From assembly GCA_039039985.1 (NCBI GenBank), contig JBCCOV010000070.1, positions 1 to 21,769 of the forward strand: 21,769 nt of DNA, in the 5' to 3' direction. Of the stretch, positions 1 to 6,980 are shown in pieces; the stretch's first letter is position 1; every line of letters begins with the position of its first letter. The stretch comes from JBCBWG01 sp039039985. GTDB taxonomy: Bacteria > Pseudomonadota > Alphaproteobacteria > Rhizobiales > Hyphomicrobiaceae. The notes beneath the pieces are model-generated. The model saw only the letters and a list, made by a program, of their open reading frames with translations. It was not told where the DNA came from and searched no databases. Both the position numbers and the translations under genes were made by a program.

Positions 1-2
1 AG

Positions 3-944
3 CAGCTCAAAGATGTCTCACTGCACGGCGGTCTCTCACTGGGTGACTGGCTTCGGTCGCAGGGCTACTCCACGACGTTTGTTGATCGACATCTGCTCCC
101 GATGGCATCTGCGATCTGGTCGACACCGACCATGCAGGTGCAGGACTTTCCGGCCGTGTCTTTCGTCCGCTTCTTTTCGAACCACGGTCTGTTAAACATG
201 TCGGTTCGGCCCCAGTGGCGTACGGTTGCCGGAGGAAGTCGCGCGTACGTGGCTGCGCTGGTGGCGGATACTGCGGCCAACTTTCAGGTGGGACGTCCCG
301 TAACGCGCATCGAACGCGAGGCTGAAGGCGTGCGCATTACAGTCGGTGACATGGTCGAACGGTTTGATGCCTGCGTCCTGGCCGGACACGCCGATCAGTC
401 GCTCGACATGCTGGCGGATGCCGATCGCAGTGAACGCGAGCTGCTGGGCGCATTTCGTTACTCTGAGAACACCGCTGTTCTCCACCGCGACGCCAGCTGG
501 ATGCCGCGTCGGCATCGGTTGTGGTCGAGCTGGAATTACGGTGCTGAGGCATCAGACGAATGCACGTCCGTCACCTATTGGATGAACAGTCTGCAACCAC
601 TCGCGACGCGTGAGAACTGGTTCGTGACGTTGAACCCGGGCCGGGAAATCAACGACGATCTTGTTGCGCGGCGTGATGTCTATGCGCATCCGACATTCGA
701 TCGGCGTGCTCTGGATGCGCAGTTCCGGCTTTGGGGCCTGCAAGGTCGGAGACGGACATGGTTTTGCGGCAGTTACTTCGGCTATGGGTTCCACGAGGAC
801 GGTTTGCAGAGCGGTCTCGCAGTGGCCGAGGCGCTGGGTGGGGTTATGCGGCCGTGGTCCATTCCAAGCCCATCGGATCGCCTGATCTTCTCGCCGCAGA
901 TTCCGCTGGTTCTGCCTGAGGCCGGCGCGAGTGTTGCCGCATGA
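3..944 (+). CDS. FAD-dependent amine-oxidase-like protein (5' partial)
   Basis: The reading frame is already open at the left edge (first full codon at 3) and runs to a TGA at 942-944, so the N-terminal FAD-binding Rossmann part lies outside the window. What remains is the substrate and C-terminal FAD region of a flavin amine-oxidase-like protein. Near the end it has a GSYFGYGFHEDGLQSG stretch, the usual C-terminal flavin-contact motif in which a Gly-rich turn precedes an acidic residue and a helix. The stop overlaps the ATG of the DUF1365 gene by 4 bp, so the two are translationally coupled, and a CFA-like methyltransferase follows. Plant cyclopropane synthases carry a related FAD oxidase domain fused ahead of the CFA domain. 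Together this suggests oxidation or desaturation of membrane-lipid acyl chains, acting with the downstream enzyme. The family is clear; the reaction is inferred. An internal ATG at 102 is only a Met within the domain, because the frame upstream of it also encodes family-like sequence. Confidence 0.85.
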   Translation, partial: QLKDVSLHGGLSLGDWLRSQGYSTTFVDRHLLPMASAIWSTPTMQVQDFPAVSFVRFFSNHGLLNMSVRPQWRTVAGGSRAYVAALVADTAANFQVGRPVTRIEREAEGVRITVGDMVERFDACVLAGHADQSLDMLADADRSERELLGAFRYSENTAVLHRDASWMPRRHRLWSSWNYGAEASDECTSVTYWMNSLQPLATRENWFVTLNPGREINDDLVARRDVYAHPTFDRRALDAQFRLWGLQGRRRTWFCGSYFGYGFHEDGLQSGLAVAEALGGVMRPWSIPSPSDRLIFSPQIPLVLPEAGASVAA

Positions 945-1741
945 CGGCGTCTGAAACCATGCGCCCCTGGGCGCTCTACAGTGGCGAGGTCGTACATGCG
1001 CGCGTGAAGCCGCAGCCCCATAAGCTGCGATACCGTGTGTTTTCGCTTTTGGTTGATGTCGATCGGCTGGACGAACTCAGTCGCACGGTGCAGCTCTTTT
1101 CGTACAACCGCACGAACGTGATCAGCTTGTTTGACACCGACTACGGTGATCGGACTCCGGTTCCGCTCGGGGACCGGGCACGCCAGCTGCTGTCCGACGC
1201 CGGTCTGACAGACAGTGCGTTTCGCATCCGGCTGTTGACCTATCCGCGTGTCTTCGGCGCCGTGTTCAACCCGCTCAGCGTCTATTTCTGCTATCGGGCA
1301 AACAACCAGATCGGCGCAATAATCTATGAAGTTAGCAATACGTTCGGCGAGCGTAAATCGTACGTTTTGGAGGCCGGCGCGGCCGAGAACGGCGTGATTG
1401 CACAGACGTGCAGCAAGGAAATGTCCGTATCGCCGTTTACGCGTGGCACAGGCCAGTATGCGTTCCGGCTTATTGAGCCGCAGACGTCCGTTTCGGTTGG
1501 TGTCGCGTTGCGTGACGATTCCGGACCTATCCTCAAGGCGCATTTCTACGGTACGTACAAGTGCTTGACGTCGCCCGAGGTGATTCGCCAATTTCGACGA
1601 ACACCGTTCTTGGCGCAACGTGTCCTCGGCGGAATTCATGCAGAGGCGTTCAAGCTGTGGTGGAAGGGCGTGCCGGTCTTTCGGCGTCATCGATCGCCCA
1701 AGTTTTCTGTTTCGGTGCCGCACGCGGCGCCTGATCGATAG
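941..1741 (+). CDS. DUF1365 family protein
   Basis: A 266-residue protein of the DUF1365 family, recognised from the FNPLSVYFCY motif at residues 109-118, the KEMSVSPF stretch near 165, and the C-terminal KLWWKGVPVFRRHRSP. It begins with ATG inside the stop of the FAD oxidase gene (ATGA overlap) and ends 13 bp before the start of the CFA-like methyltransferase, so all three are almost certainly one transcript. DUF1365 proteins are nearly always found between an FAD oxidase and a CFA-type enzyme in Proteobacteria and are thought to take part in modifying unsaturated fatty acyl chains of phospholipids. No signal peptide is visible. The biochemical role is not established from sequence; the lipid-modification role is inferred from the conserved neighbourhood. 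Confidence 0.88.
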   Translation: MTASETMRPWALYSGEVVHARVKPQPHKLRYRVFSLLVDVDRLDELSRTVQLFSYNRTNVISLFDTDYGDRTPVPLGDRARQLLSDAGLTDSAFRIRLLTYPRVFGAVFNPLSVYFCYRANNQIGAIIYEVSNTFGERKSYVLEAGAAENGVIAQTCSKEMSVSPFTRGTGQYAFRLIEPQTSVSVGVALRDDSGPILKAHFYGTYKCLTSPEVIRQFRRTPFLAQRVLGGIHAEAFKLWWKGVPVFRRHRSPKFSVSVPHAAPDR

Positions 1742-1754
1742 CGCAGGGTTTCCT

Positions 1755-2999
1755 ATGCACGACCGCGAACTCACACGTCCTCCCGTCCCGGAGCCCCTCG
1801 GGTTGGGCGCCTTGCGCGATGAATTGCTATTGCAACTCTGCGCCCGCGCATTGTCCGATCGATTAGACGGCCGGATTACGCTGAACTTGCCATCCGGCCG
1901 CGCGCGCACATTCGGCTCTGGTGAACTCCATGCTGAACTATATCTGCGGTCCTTTGGCGTGCTTTGGTCCGCACTGCGTCGCGGCGCGTTGGGGTTTGCC
2001 GAAGCTTACCTCAACCAAGACGTTGATACGCCGGATCTGGCAAACGTCTTCCGCTTCTTTGTTCGCAATCGACGGTCATTGGAGCAGTCGGGCCGTGGTG
2101 TCTTTCATGTCCGCCGCACGGACGTTGCTTATCACAAAAGCCGTGCAAACACGCGGGCTGGCAGTCGACGCAACATTGCTGACCATTATGACCTCGGTAA
2201 TGACTTTTACGCGCACTGGCTTGATCCCGGTATGGCCTATTCCAGCGGTATCTATCTGGCCCCGGATATGACTCTCGCAGACGCGCAGGCCGCCAAATAC
2301 GCCGAAGTTCTCGCGGCGATGGAACTCGCGGCAGACGACCATGTGCTGGAAATCGGCTGTGGCTGGGGTGGATTTATCGAGGCGGCTGCCAAGATAGGTG
2401 CTCGCGTCGACGCGATCACGGTATCGCAGCGCCAGTTGAACTATACGCAAGCGCGGCTTGAACAGGCGGCCCTGTGCAATCGTGCGACAGCCCGGTTCCA
2501 GGATTATCGCGATGCGCAAGGAACCTACGACAAAATCGCATCCATTGAGATGATCGAGGCCGTTGGCGAAGACCATTGGAGTACGTATTTCAAAACGCTC
2601 TACAGCCGCCTGAAACCGGGTGGGATTGCGGTCGTCCAAGCCATTTCAATTCGCGATGAGAGCTATCCGGACTACCGTCGGAAGCCGGACTTTATTCAGC
2701 GTTATATCTTTCCGGGCGGCATGCTGCCAACAAAGGCAATATTGCATGAACAAGCCGCGGCCGTCGGTCTCACAAGTGAAACTTGGCGTGAATTCGGGGC
2801 GAGTTATGCGCGCACATTGGCCGAATGGCGGCGTCATTTTCACGATCAGTGGCCACAAATCAGCGCACTTGGTTTCGACGACCGCTTCAAACGGCTTTGG
2901 GACTATTATCTCACATATTGTGAGGTTGGATTCGCAACCGGCGTCATAGATGTCGGCATCTATCGCTTTCATAGGCCTTTGGTCGCACACCAGAGCTGA
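1755..2999 (+). CDS. Cyclopropane-fatty-acyl-phospholipid synthase-like SAM methyltransferase
   Basis: A 414-residue class I SAM-dependent methyltransferase of the CFA synthase/mycolic acid cyclopropane synthase family. Motifs in order: HYDLGNDFY at 144-152, the SAM-binding VLEIGCGWGG at 197-206, IEMIEAVG at 264-271 holding the Glu equivalent to E. coli CFA Glu239, and RYIFPGGMLP at 316-325 holding the conserved Tyr. Two bicarbonate-pocket residues of the E. coli enzyme appear changed: the Cys of YSC is Ser164 (YSSGIY), and the His of the LLHTIGS segment is Gln295 (VVQAIS). Enzymes of this subgroup transfer a methyl group to the double bond of phospholipid acyl chains. Whether the product is a cyclopropane ring or a methyl branch cannot be read from sequence. 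The ATG at 1755 is chosen because an open extension back to 1620 lies inside DUF1365 in another frame and is not family-like. It is third in the operon. Confidence 0.9.
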   Translation: MHDRELTRPPVPEPLGLGALRDELLLQLCARALSDRLDGRITLNLPSGRARTFGSGELHAELYLRSFGVLWSALRRGALGFAEAYLNQDVDTPDLANVFRFFVRNRRSLEQSGRGVFHVRRTDVAYHKSRANTRAGSRRNIADHYDLGNDFYAHWLDPGMAYSSGIYLAPDMTLADAQAAKYAEVLAAMELAADDHVLEIGCGWGGFIEAAAKIGARVDAITVSQRQLNYTQARLEQAALCNRATARFQDYRDAQGTYDKIASIEMIEAVGEDHWSTYFKTLYSRLKPGGIAVVQAISIRDESYPDYRRKPDFIQRYIFPGGMLPTKAILHEQAAAVGLTSETWREFGASYARTLAEWRRHFHDQWPQISALGFDDRFKRLWDYYLTYCEVGFATGVIDVGIYRFHRPLVAHQS

Positions 3000-3070
3000 A
3001 ACTCATCCGGTCCGGCCATCCGTCCGTTTCCAGTCTGAATTTGATCGACTGCAGACAGCGGGAGAACACT

Positions 3071-3577
3071 TTGGCAAGCGAACCGACCACTGGCGAACAG
3101 TTATCGCCGTGCGATCTGACGCGTTTCTTTGAAGGCCGGGCAGTGGCATGGGGCGTGTTTGAGGACCGCTTCGGCACTGTGAAACGTCGGTTTCAGATCG
3201 AACTCGATGGCCGCTGGGTCAACGAGGCTTCATTTGAATTGTCGGAAACCTTTACGTTCTCGGACGGTGAGACCGAGACGCGTATTTGGGAACTCGTCCC
3301 ATCGCCTGATGATCGCTCGTTCATCGGGCGGTGCTCCGACGCTGTTGGATTGGCAACGGGTGCGATCTCACCTGGCATGGCAGCCATGCGCTACACGTTT
3401 CGCCTTAAGATGAAAGATCGCGCGGTGAACTTGGAGTTCCACGACCGTTTTTATCCGGTCGGCGACGACGGTCTTCTCAATCGGACACGCGTGACCAAGT
3501 GGGGCATCAAGGTTGGAGAGGTGACGGCCTTCTTCCAACGGCAGCCGGTGCATGAAGTCGCGCGCGCCGCGGCTTAG
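3071..3577 (+). CDS. DUF3833 family protein without a lipoprotein signal
   Basis: About 168 residues of the DUF3833 family, seen in the segment LTRFFEGRAVAWGVFEDRFG and the following KRRFQIELDGRW, and in the middle YTFRLKMKDRAVNLEFHDRFY. I place the start at the TTG at 3071 because a GGGAGAA Shine-Dalgarno sits just upstream (about 3060-3066); a second in-frame TTG at 3041 would add ten residues. Many members of this family are lipoproteins with a signal peptide and lipobox Cys. None is visible here: the protein starts close to the domain, so it may be cytoplasmic. It lies 71 bp after the CFA-like gene in the same direction, and DUF3833 genes commonly accompany the FAD oxidase/DUF1365/CFA set, so it is probably the last gene of that operon. 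Its molecular role is unknown. Confidence 0.8.
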   Translation: MASEPTTGEQLSPCDLTRFFEGRAVAWGVFEDRFGTVKRRFQIELDGRWVNEASFELSETFTFSDGETETRIWELVPSPDDRSFIGRCSDAVGLATGAISPGMAAMRYTFRLKMKDRAVNLEFHDRFYPVGDDGLLNRTRVTKWGIKVGEVTAFFQRQPVHEVARAAA

Positions 3578-3604
3578 GTCTCATACCGGCGTCGCATAAG
3601 AGTT

Positions 3605-3639
3605 CGCGCTTGGTCAGCGTTCTTGTAATGCCAAGCGCG
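3605..3639. repeat. Inverted repeat between convergent genes, possible transcription end
   Basis: A perfect 9-bp inverted repeat, CGCGCTTGG (3605-3613) and CCAAGCGCG (3631-3639), is separated by 17 bases that include the stop of the LysE-type gene. It lies at the convergent junction of the DUF3833 and LysE genes, where a bidirectional terminator would be expected. There is no T-run on either side and the loop is long, so an intrinsic terminator is not well supported. Confidence 0.35.
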
Positions 3640-4240
3640 CTCCAAGCACACAATAAATGCTACCGACAACTTTGCCCTGCCATTTCAAAACCATCGGGTT
3701 GCGGCGTAGGACACGTCCCAGGCTGCCGGCGCCGACGGCAAATACAATCGTGCTGATCAGCCCCAGAAGAACAAACACGGCCCCAAAAATACTCAGCTGC
3801 AGGACCACGAGGCCGTTTTCCGGACGCACGAACTGCGGCAAGAAGGCGAGAAAAAAGAGCGCCGTTTTCGGATTCAGAACTTCGGCCACAATCGCTTGCC
3901 GGAAGGCGCGACCAGCCGTGATGGGCAGGCCGCCACGGGCCAAATCCAATGGCGTTTGGTCGAGGATTGCGCGAATACCCAGATAGACGAGATACGCCGC
4001 ACCGGCATACTTGACGAGCGTGAACAACAGCGCGGACGTCGCGATAATCGCCGAGATGCCGACAATGGCCATCACAGTGTGCAGCACATCACCTGCGGCG
4101 ATGCCAGCACCTGTGGCGATACCGACCTTGGTGCCAGAAGTCGTGGCCCGCGCCACGGTTAGCAGCGTTGCAGGACCGGGGATAAACACGAAGCCAAGCA
4201 CGATGATCACGTACGTCAGCAGGGTTGTTGTGTCGATCAT
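3614..4240 (-). CDS. LysE/RhtB family amino-acid or metabolite exporter
   Basis: A 208-residue inner-membrane protein of the LysE/RhtB translocator family. The N-terminal hydrophobic helix carries FIPGPATLLTVARATTSG, matching the family's PGP-containing first segment (residues about 17-36). Next comes the G-rich GIATGAGIAAGDVLHTVMAIVG, then the KYAGAAYLVYLGIRA helix and the FRQAIVAEVLNPKTALFFLAFLPQFV segment typical of RhtB-like transporters. The length is normal for the family, with five to six predicted membrane helices. The ATG at 4240 is preceded by GGAG at a 7-base distance. These transporters export amino acids, homoserine lactones or related metabolites by proton exchange; the substrate cannot be predicted. 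It lies downstream of the pentapeptide-repeat gene on the same strand with about 105 bp between, so co-transcription is possible but not shown. Confidence 0.92.
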   Translation of the reverse strand: MIDTTTLLTYVIIVLGFVFIPGPATLLTVARATTSGTKVGIATGAGIAAGDVLHTVMAIVGISAIIATSALLFTLVKYAGAAYLVYLGIRAILDQTPLDLARGGLPITAGRAFRQAIVAEVLNPKTALFFLAFLPQFVRPENGLVVLQLSIFGAVFVLLGLISTIVFAVGAGSLGRVLRRNPMVLKWQGKVVGSIYCVLGARLALQER

Positions 4241-4345
4241 GCACAGGCTCCGGTGACAGCAAGCAGCTGAAACCTAGCCATACGGGTTCGGCAAAAACAA
4301 TATGCGCGCGTCCGCTAGAGCAGTGCTGTCTCAGGACAAAACACT

Positions 4346-5053
4346 TTAGTCGATCGCGCGACACGGCCATTTTGACGGAGCAGTGAAACCGGCGGGCAGT
4401 TTCGTCTCGGCATCGCCGCATGCGATTGAAAGCTGCTCGGTGGTCAATCCGATCGCCTGTGACAGATCCACGCCGGTCAGGTCCGCGCGGAACAAGTACG
4501 CACCGGAGAGATCGGTTTGCTTCAGTGACGCCAGGCGCAAGTCGGCGCGTGCAAAACTGGCGTACTTCGCCCGCGCACCGTCAAGATTGGCGCCCTGAAG
4601 GTTCACGCGGATCAGCTGTGCGCCGACCATTTGGGCCTTGCTGAGATCAGCCGCCTGTAGCGATGTTCGAATAAACTCCGCCTTCGAAAGATTGGCGCCA
4701 GATAACCGCGCGCCCTCGAAGTTGGCCCGGTTCGCGATCACACCCGAGAGATTAGCCTTGGTCAGCTTTGCTGACATCAGCACCGTACGTGTCAGGATCG
4801 CTTTCTTGAGAACCGCGGTGGAGAGATCCGCCCGCATCAAATTGGTTCGCGACAGATCGGCCCGCTCAAGTTGCGCGCCAGCAAGCGACCGTCCGACAAG
4901 ATACTTGGCTTGTTTGCGGCATCCGCTCCAGTCCATTCCAGGTCGCGGCGAGTCACCGCATCCGGCAATAGCCGGCGATGTCGCGGGAACGGCGCTCAAG
5001 CACATCGTGCTGAGAACAACGAGCAGCTTTGCTCTGTTAAGCTCGTTAAACAT
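4346..5053 (-). CDS. Secreted pentapeptide-repeat protein
   Basis: A 235-residue protein starting at the ATG at 5053, with an AGGGG ribosome site 8 bases upstream. An upstream in-frame extension to 5131 would bury the signal peptide and is rejected. Residues about 1-31 form a Sec-type signal peptide: charged start, hydrophobic LLVVLSTMCLSA, and an Ala-rich cleavage region ending near AIAG. The mature part begins with a Cys-containing GCGDSPRPGMDWSGC segment. It then runs through roughly 25-30 tandem A(D/N)LxX pentapeptides, such as ADLSR, TNLMR and ANLSG, which fold as a right-handed quadrilateral beta-helix. The tail has Cys residues in LSIACGDAE and KWPC. Secreted members of this family have no common known activity. 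DNA-gyrase-mimicking pentapeptide proteins are cytoplasmic, so that role is unlikely here. Several Cys residues suggest disulfides in the periplasm. Confidence 0.85.
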   Translation of the reverse strand: MFNELNRAKLLVVLSTMCLSAVPATSPAIAGCGDSPRPGMDWSGCRKQAKYLVGRSLAGAQLERADLSRTNLMRADLSTAVLKKAILTRTVLMSAKLTKANLSGVIANRANFEGARLSGANLSKAEFIRTSLQAADLSKAQMVGAQLIRVNLQGANLDGARAKYASFARADLRLASLKQTDLSGAYLFRADLTGVDLSQAIGLTTEQLSIACGDAETKLPAGFTAPSKWPCRAID

Positions 5054-5255
5054 CGGCCAGCCCCTGATCCGGTCCGGAATATCGCTCATGAACATATGTG
5101 GTGCGGCTTTAAAGTAGATAAAGAGGCGCACGGATTTCCGTTGGTCCGCTTGCGCCGAGGCACAGCCAATGGTTCGATAGCCGAATTGCCGCAGAAGCCG
5201 TGACTTTTATCGGCATGGCGACAGAGCTGACACCCTGCGAGGCGCAAGGACACGT

Positions 5256-5648
5256 ATGACATCACAATCTGATGAACTCGGCCCTCAGGCGAAGTTTGAG
5301 GCCTTTCTCAAGGAAGGTCGCTTCATGATCCAACGCTGCAAAGCCACCGGGACACATGTGTTCTATCCGCGTGTTGCAGTTCCGGGGACCGGCGGGACAG
5401 ACTTTGAATGGGTCGAAGCGTCGGGCTTGGGCACTGTTTACTCTGCAACTCTCAACCGATCCCGTTCAGGCAACGCGAATGTCGTGCTCGTCGACCTGGA
5501 CGAAGGCCCGCGCATGATGAGCCGCGTCGAGGGTGCCGAGGTTGTCCCAATCGGGGCGCGTGTGCAGGCGCGGATTGCGCAGATCGACGATGCACCTGCC
5601 GTCGTCTTTGATCTCATCCCCTCTACAGACGGAGAACACCAATCGTGA
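5256..5648 (+). CDS. DUF35 OB-fold protein with degenerate zinc ribbon
   Basis: A 130-residue protein of the DUF35 type (rubredoxin-like zinc ribbon plus OB-fold), which partners thiolase-like enzymes in acyl-CoA metabolism. The N-terminal helix (GPQAKFEAFLKEGRFMIQRC) leads to what should be a four-Cys ribbon, but here only Cys29 is present (QRCKATGTHVFYPR) and the other ligand positions are Thr, Gly or Val, so zinc binding is unlikely. The OB-fold part follows from about 50: the SGLGTVYSATLNRS strand, then VVLVDLDEGPRMMSRVEG and GARVQARI. The ATG at 5256 has AAGGA 6 bases upstream. Its stop overlaps the GTG of the thiolase gene (GTGA), indicating coupled synthesis of a complex. It is divergent from the pentapeptide gene across 202 bp. 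Confidence 0.88.
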   Translation: MTSQSDELGPQAKFEAFLKEGRFMIQRCKATGTHVFYPRVAVPGTGGTDFEWVEASGLGTVYSATLNRSRSGNANVVLVDLDEGPRMMSRVEGAEVVPIGARVQARIAQIDDAPAVVFDLIPSTDGEHQS

Positions 5649-6799
5649 CACGTGATGGCATACGCGGATCTACAGCCATTGTCGGCATTGGTGGTGCGGG
5701 TTGGGGCGAAGCGCCCGGGCGCAGTGCAATCGAGTTACTTGGCGAAGCGGCACTGGCTGCCGTCGCAGACGCCGGCTTGCGCCTTGAAGATATCGACGGC
5801 CTCTGCGCGGCGACCAGTCAGCATGCGTTTCCGACGCTTTCCGTTGCGGAGTACCTCGGCATTGCCCCGACATTCTTTGACGGAACCAACGTTGGTGGGT
5901 CATCTTTCGAGATGCACCTCATGCAAGCGGCACTCGCGCTGCAGGCCGGCATTTGTAACGCCGTGCTGATCTGTTACGGCTCAAACCAACGGACTGCTGG
6001 AGGTCGGCTGGTGTCGCTCAGTGAGCCGCAGTGGCATGAGCAACCGTATCGGCCGCGACATCCGATTACGGCGTACGCTCTGGCGACGGCGCGTCATATG
6101 CATGAGTTCGGCACGACACGGGAAATGCTGGCTGATATCGCCGTTGCCGCCCGGGATTGGGCACGACTGAACCCCGACGCGTTCATGCGCGAGCCGTTGA
6201 CACGCGAAGATGTCCTGTCGTCCCGCATGGTCAGCGATCCACTGACGTCGCGAGACTGCTGCCTCGTGACGGACGGCGGTGCGGCCTGCGTCATGGTGCG
6301 TGCAGACCGTGCCAAAGACCTGAGCAAGCCACCGGTTTATGTCCTTGGGGTCGGCGGGGCTCACTCCCATCGATCGATCACGCAGATGCGGGATCTCACT
6401 ACCACGGTCGCGCGCGAGAGCGGTCAACGGGCGTTCCAGATGGCAGGGCTCGGGCCGAGCGACTGCGATCTGGTGATGCTCTACGATGCCTTCACGATCA
6501 CGACGCTGCTGTTCCTGGAAGACCTGGGCTTTTGTCCGAAGGGAGAGGGCGGTCGGTTTGTTGCCGACGGGACAATTGCACCTGGTGGTACCCTTGCTGT
6601 GAACACCAACGGCGGTGGCCTGTCGTGCGTTCACCCCGGAATGTACGGGCTGTTCTTGATCCACGAGGCCGTAACCCAGCTTCGCGGGCAGGCGGGTGTG
6701 CGTCAGTTGCCGGTTTGTCGGACCGCGGTTTGCCACGGTAACGGCGGTACACTGTCCAGTCAGGTGACCGCAGTTCTGGGCACGGGGGACACACTCTAG
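5645..6799 (+). CDS. Thiolase-like protein lacking the nucleophilic cysteine (lipid-transfer/aldolase type)
   Basis: A 384-residue thiolase-fold protein starting at GTG 5645, overlapping the DUF35 gene. The N-terminal half has the thiolase core (STAIVGIGGAGWGE, then the helix AIELLGEAALAAVADAG). Where classical thiolases carry the nucleophilic Cys, this one reads TNVGGSSFEMHL (residues 81-92), with Gly/Ser instead. The C-terminal half keeps LYDAFTIT, the HPGMYG motif (His330, Tyr334) and the CHGNGG motif (Cys363, His364). This pattern matches the SCP-x/Ltp2-like branch, which works with a DUF35 partner. The Ltp2 members are retro-aldolases that cleave beta-hydroxy acyl-CoA in steroid side-chain degradation. 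An acyl-CoA lyase or hydrolase role is therefore more likely than thiolysis. The substrate is unknown; no other steroid-degradation gene is in the window. Confidence 0.85.
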   Translation: MTRDGIRGSTAIVGIGGAGWGEAPGRSAIELLGEAALAAVADAGLRLEDIDGLCAATSQHAFPTLSVAEYLGIAPTFFDGTNVGGSSFEMHLMQAALALQAGICNAVLICYGSNQRTAGGRLVSLSEPQWHEQPYRPRHPITAYALATARHMHEFGTTREMLADIAVAARDWARLNPDAFMREPLTREDVLSSRMVSDPLTSRDCCLVTDGGAACVMVRADRAKDLSKPPVYVLGVGGAHSHRSITQMRDLTTTVARESGQRAFQMAGLGPSDCDLVMLYDAFTITTLLFLEDLGFCPKGEGGRFVADGTIAPGGTLAVNTNGGGLSCVHPGMYGLFLIHEAVTQLRGQAGVRQLPVCRTAVCHGNGGTLSSQVTAVLGTGDTL

Positions 6800-6980
6800 A
6801 GCCGCCGAGAGCAGGCAAGGCTGTCATCTTTTCCGCGCACGGATTCGGTCGCAATTTCGCCATCGAACTCAGCGCCGTGTCGCGCTAAATGTATGTTCGG
6901 CACGCATCATCGGCGCTGCAGCCGCGGTGTCTGTTGGTGCGTTGCGTGCGAAACTGCTTCAGCAAGCCCGAGGTGGATCT

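Noticed and set aside
782..1909. Long minus-strand open frame across the DUF1365 gene
   Set aside because: It is antisense to two clear family genes, is rich in Arg and His with no family-like segment, and fits a shadow of a GC-rich reading frame.
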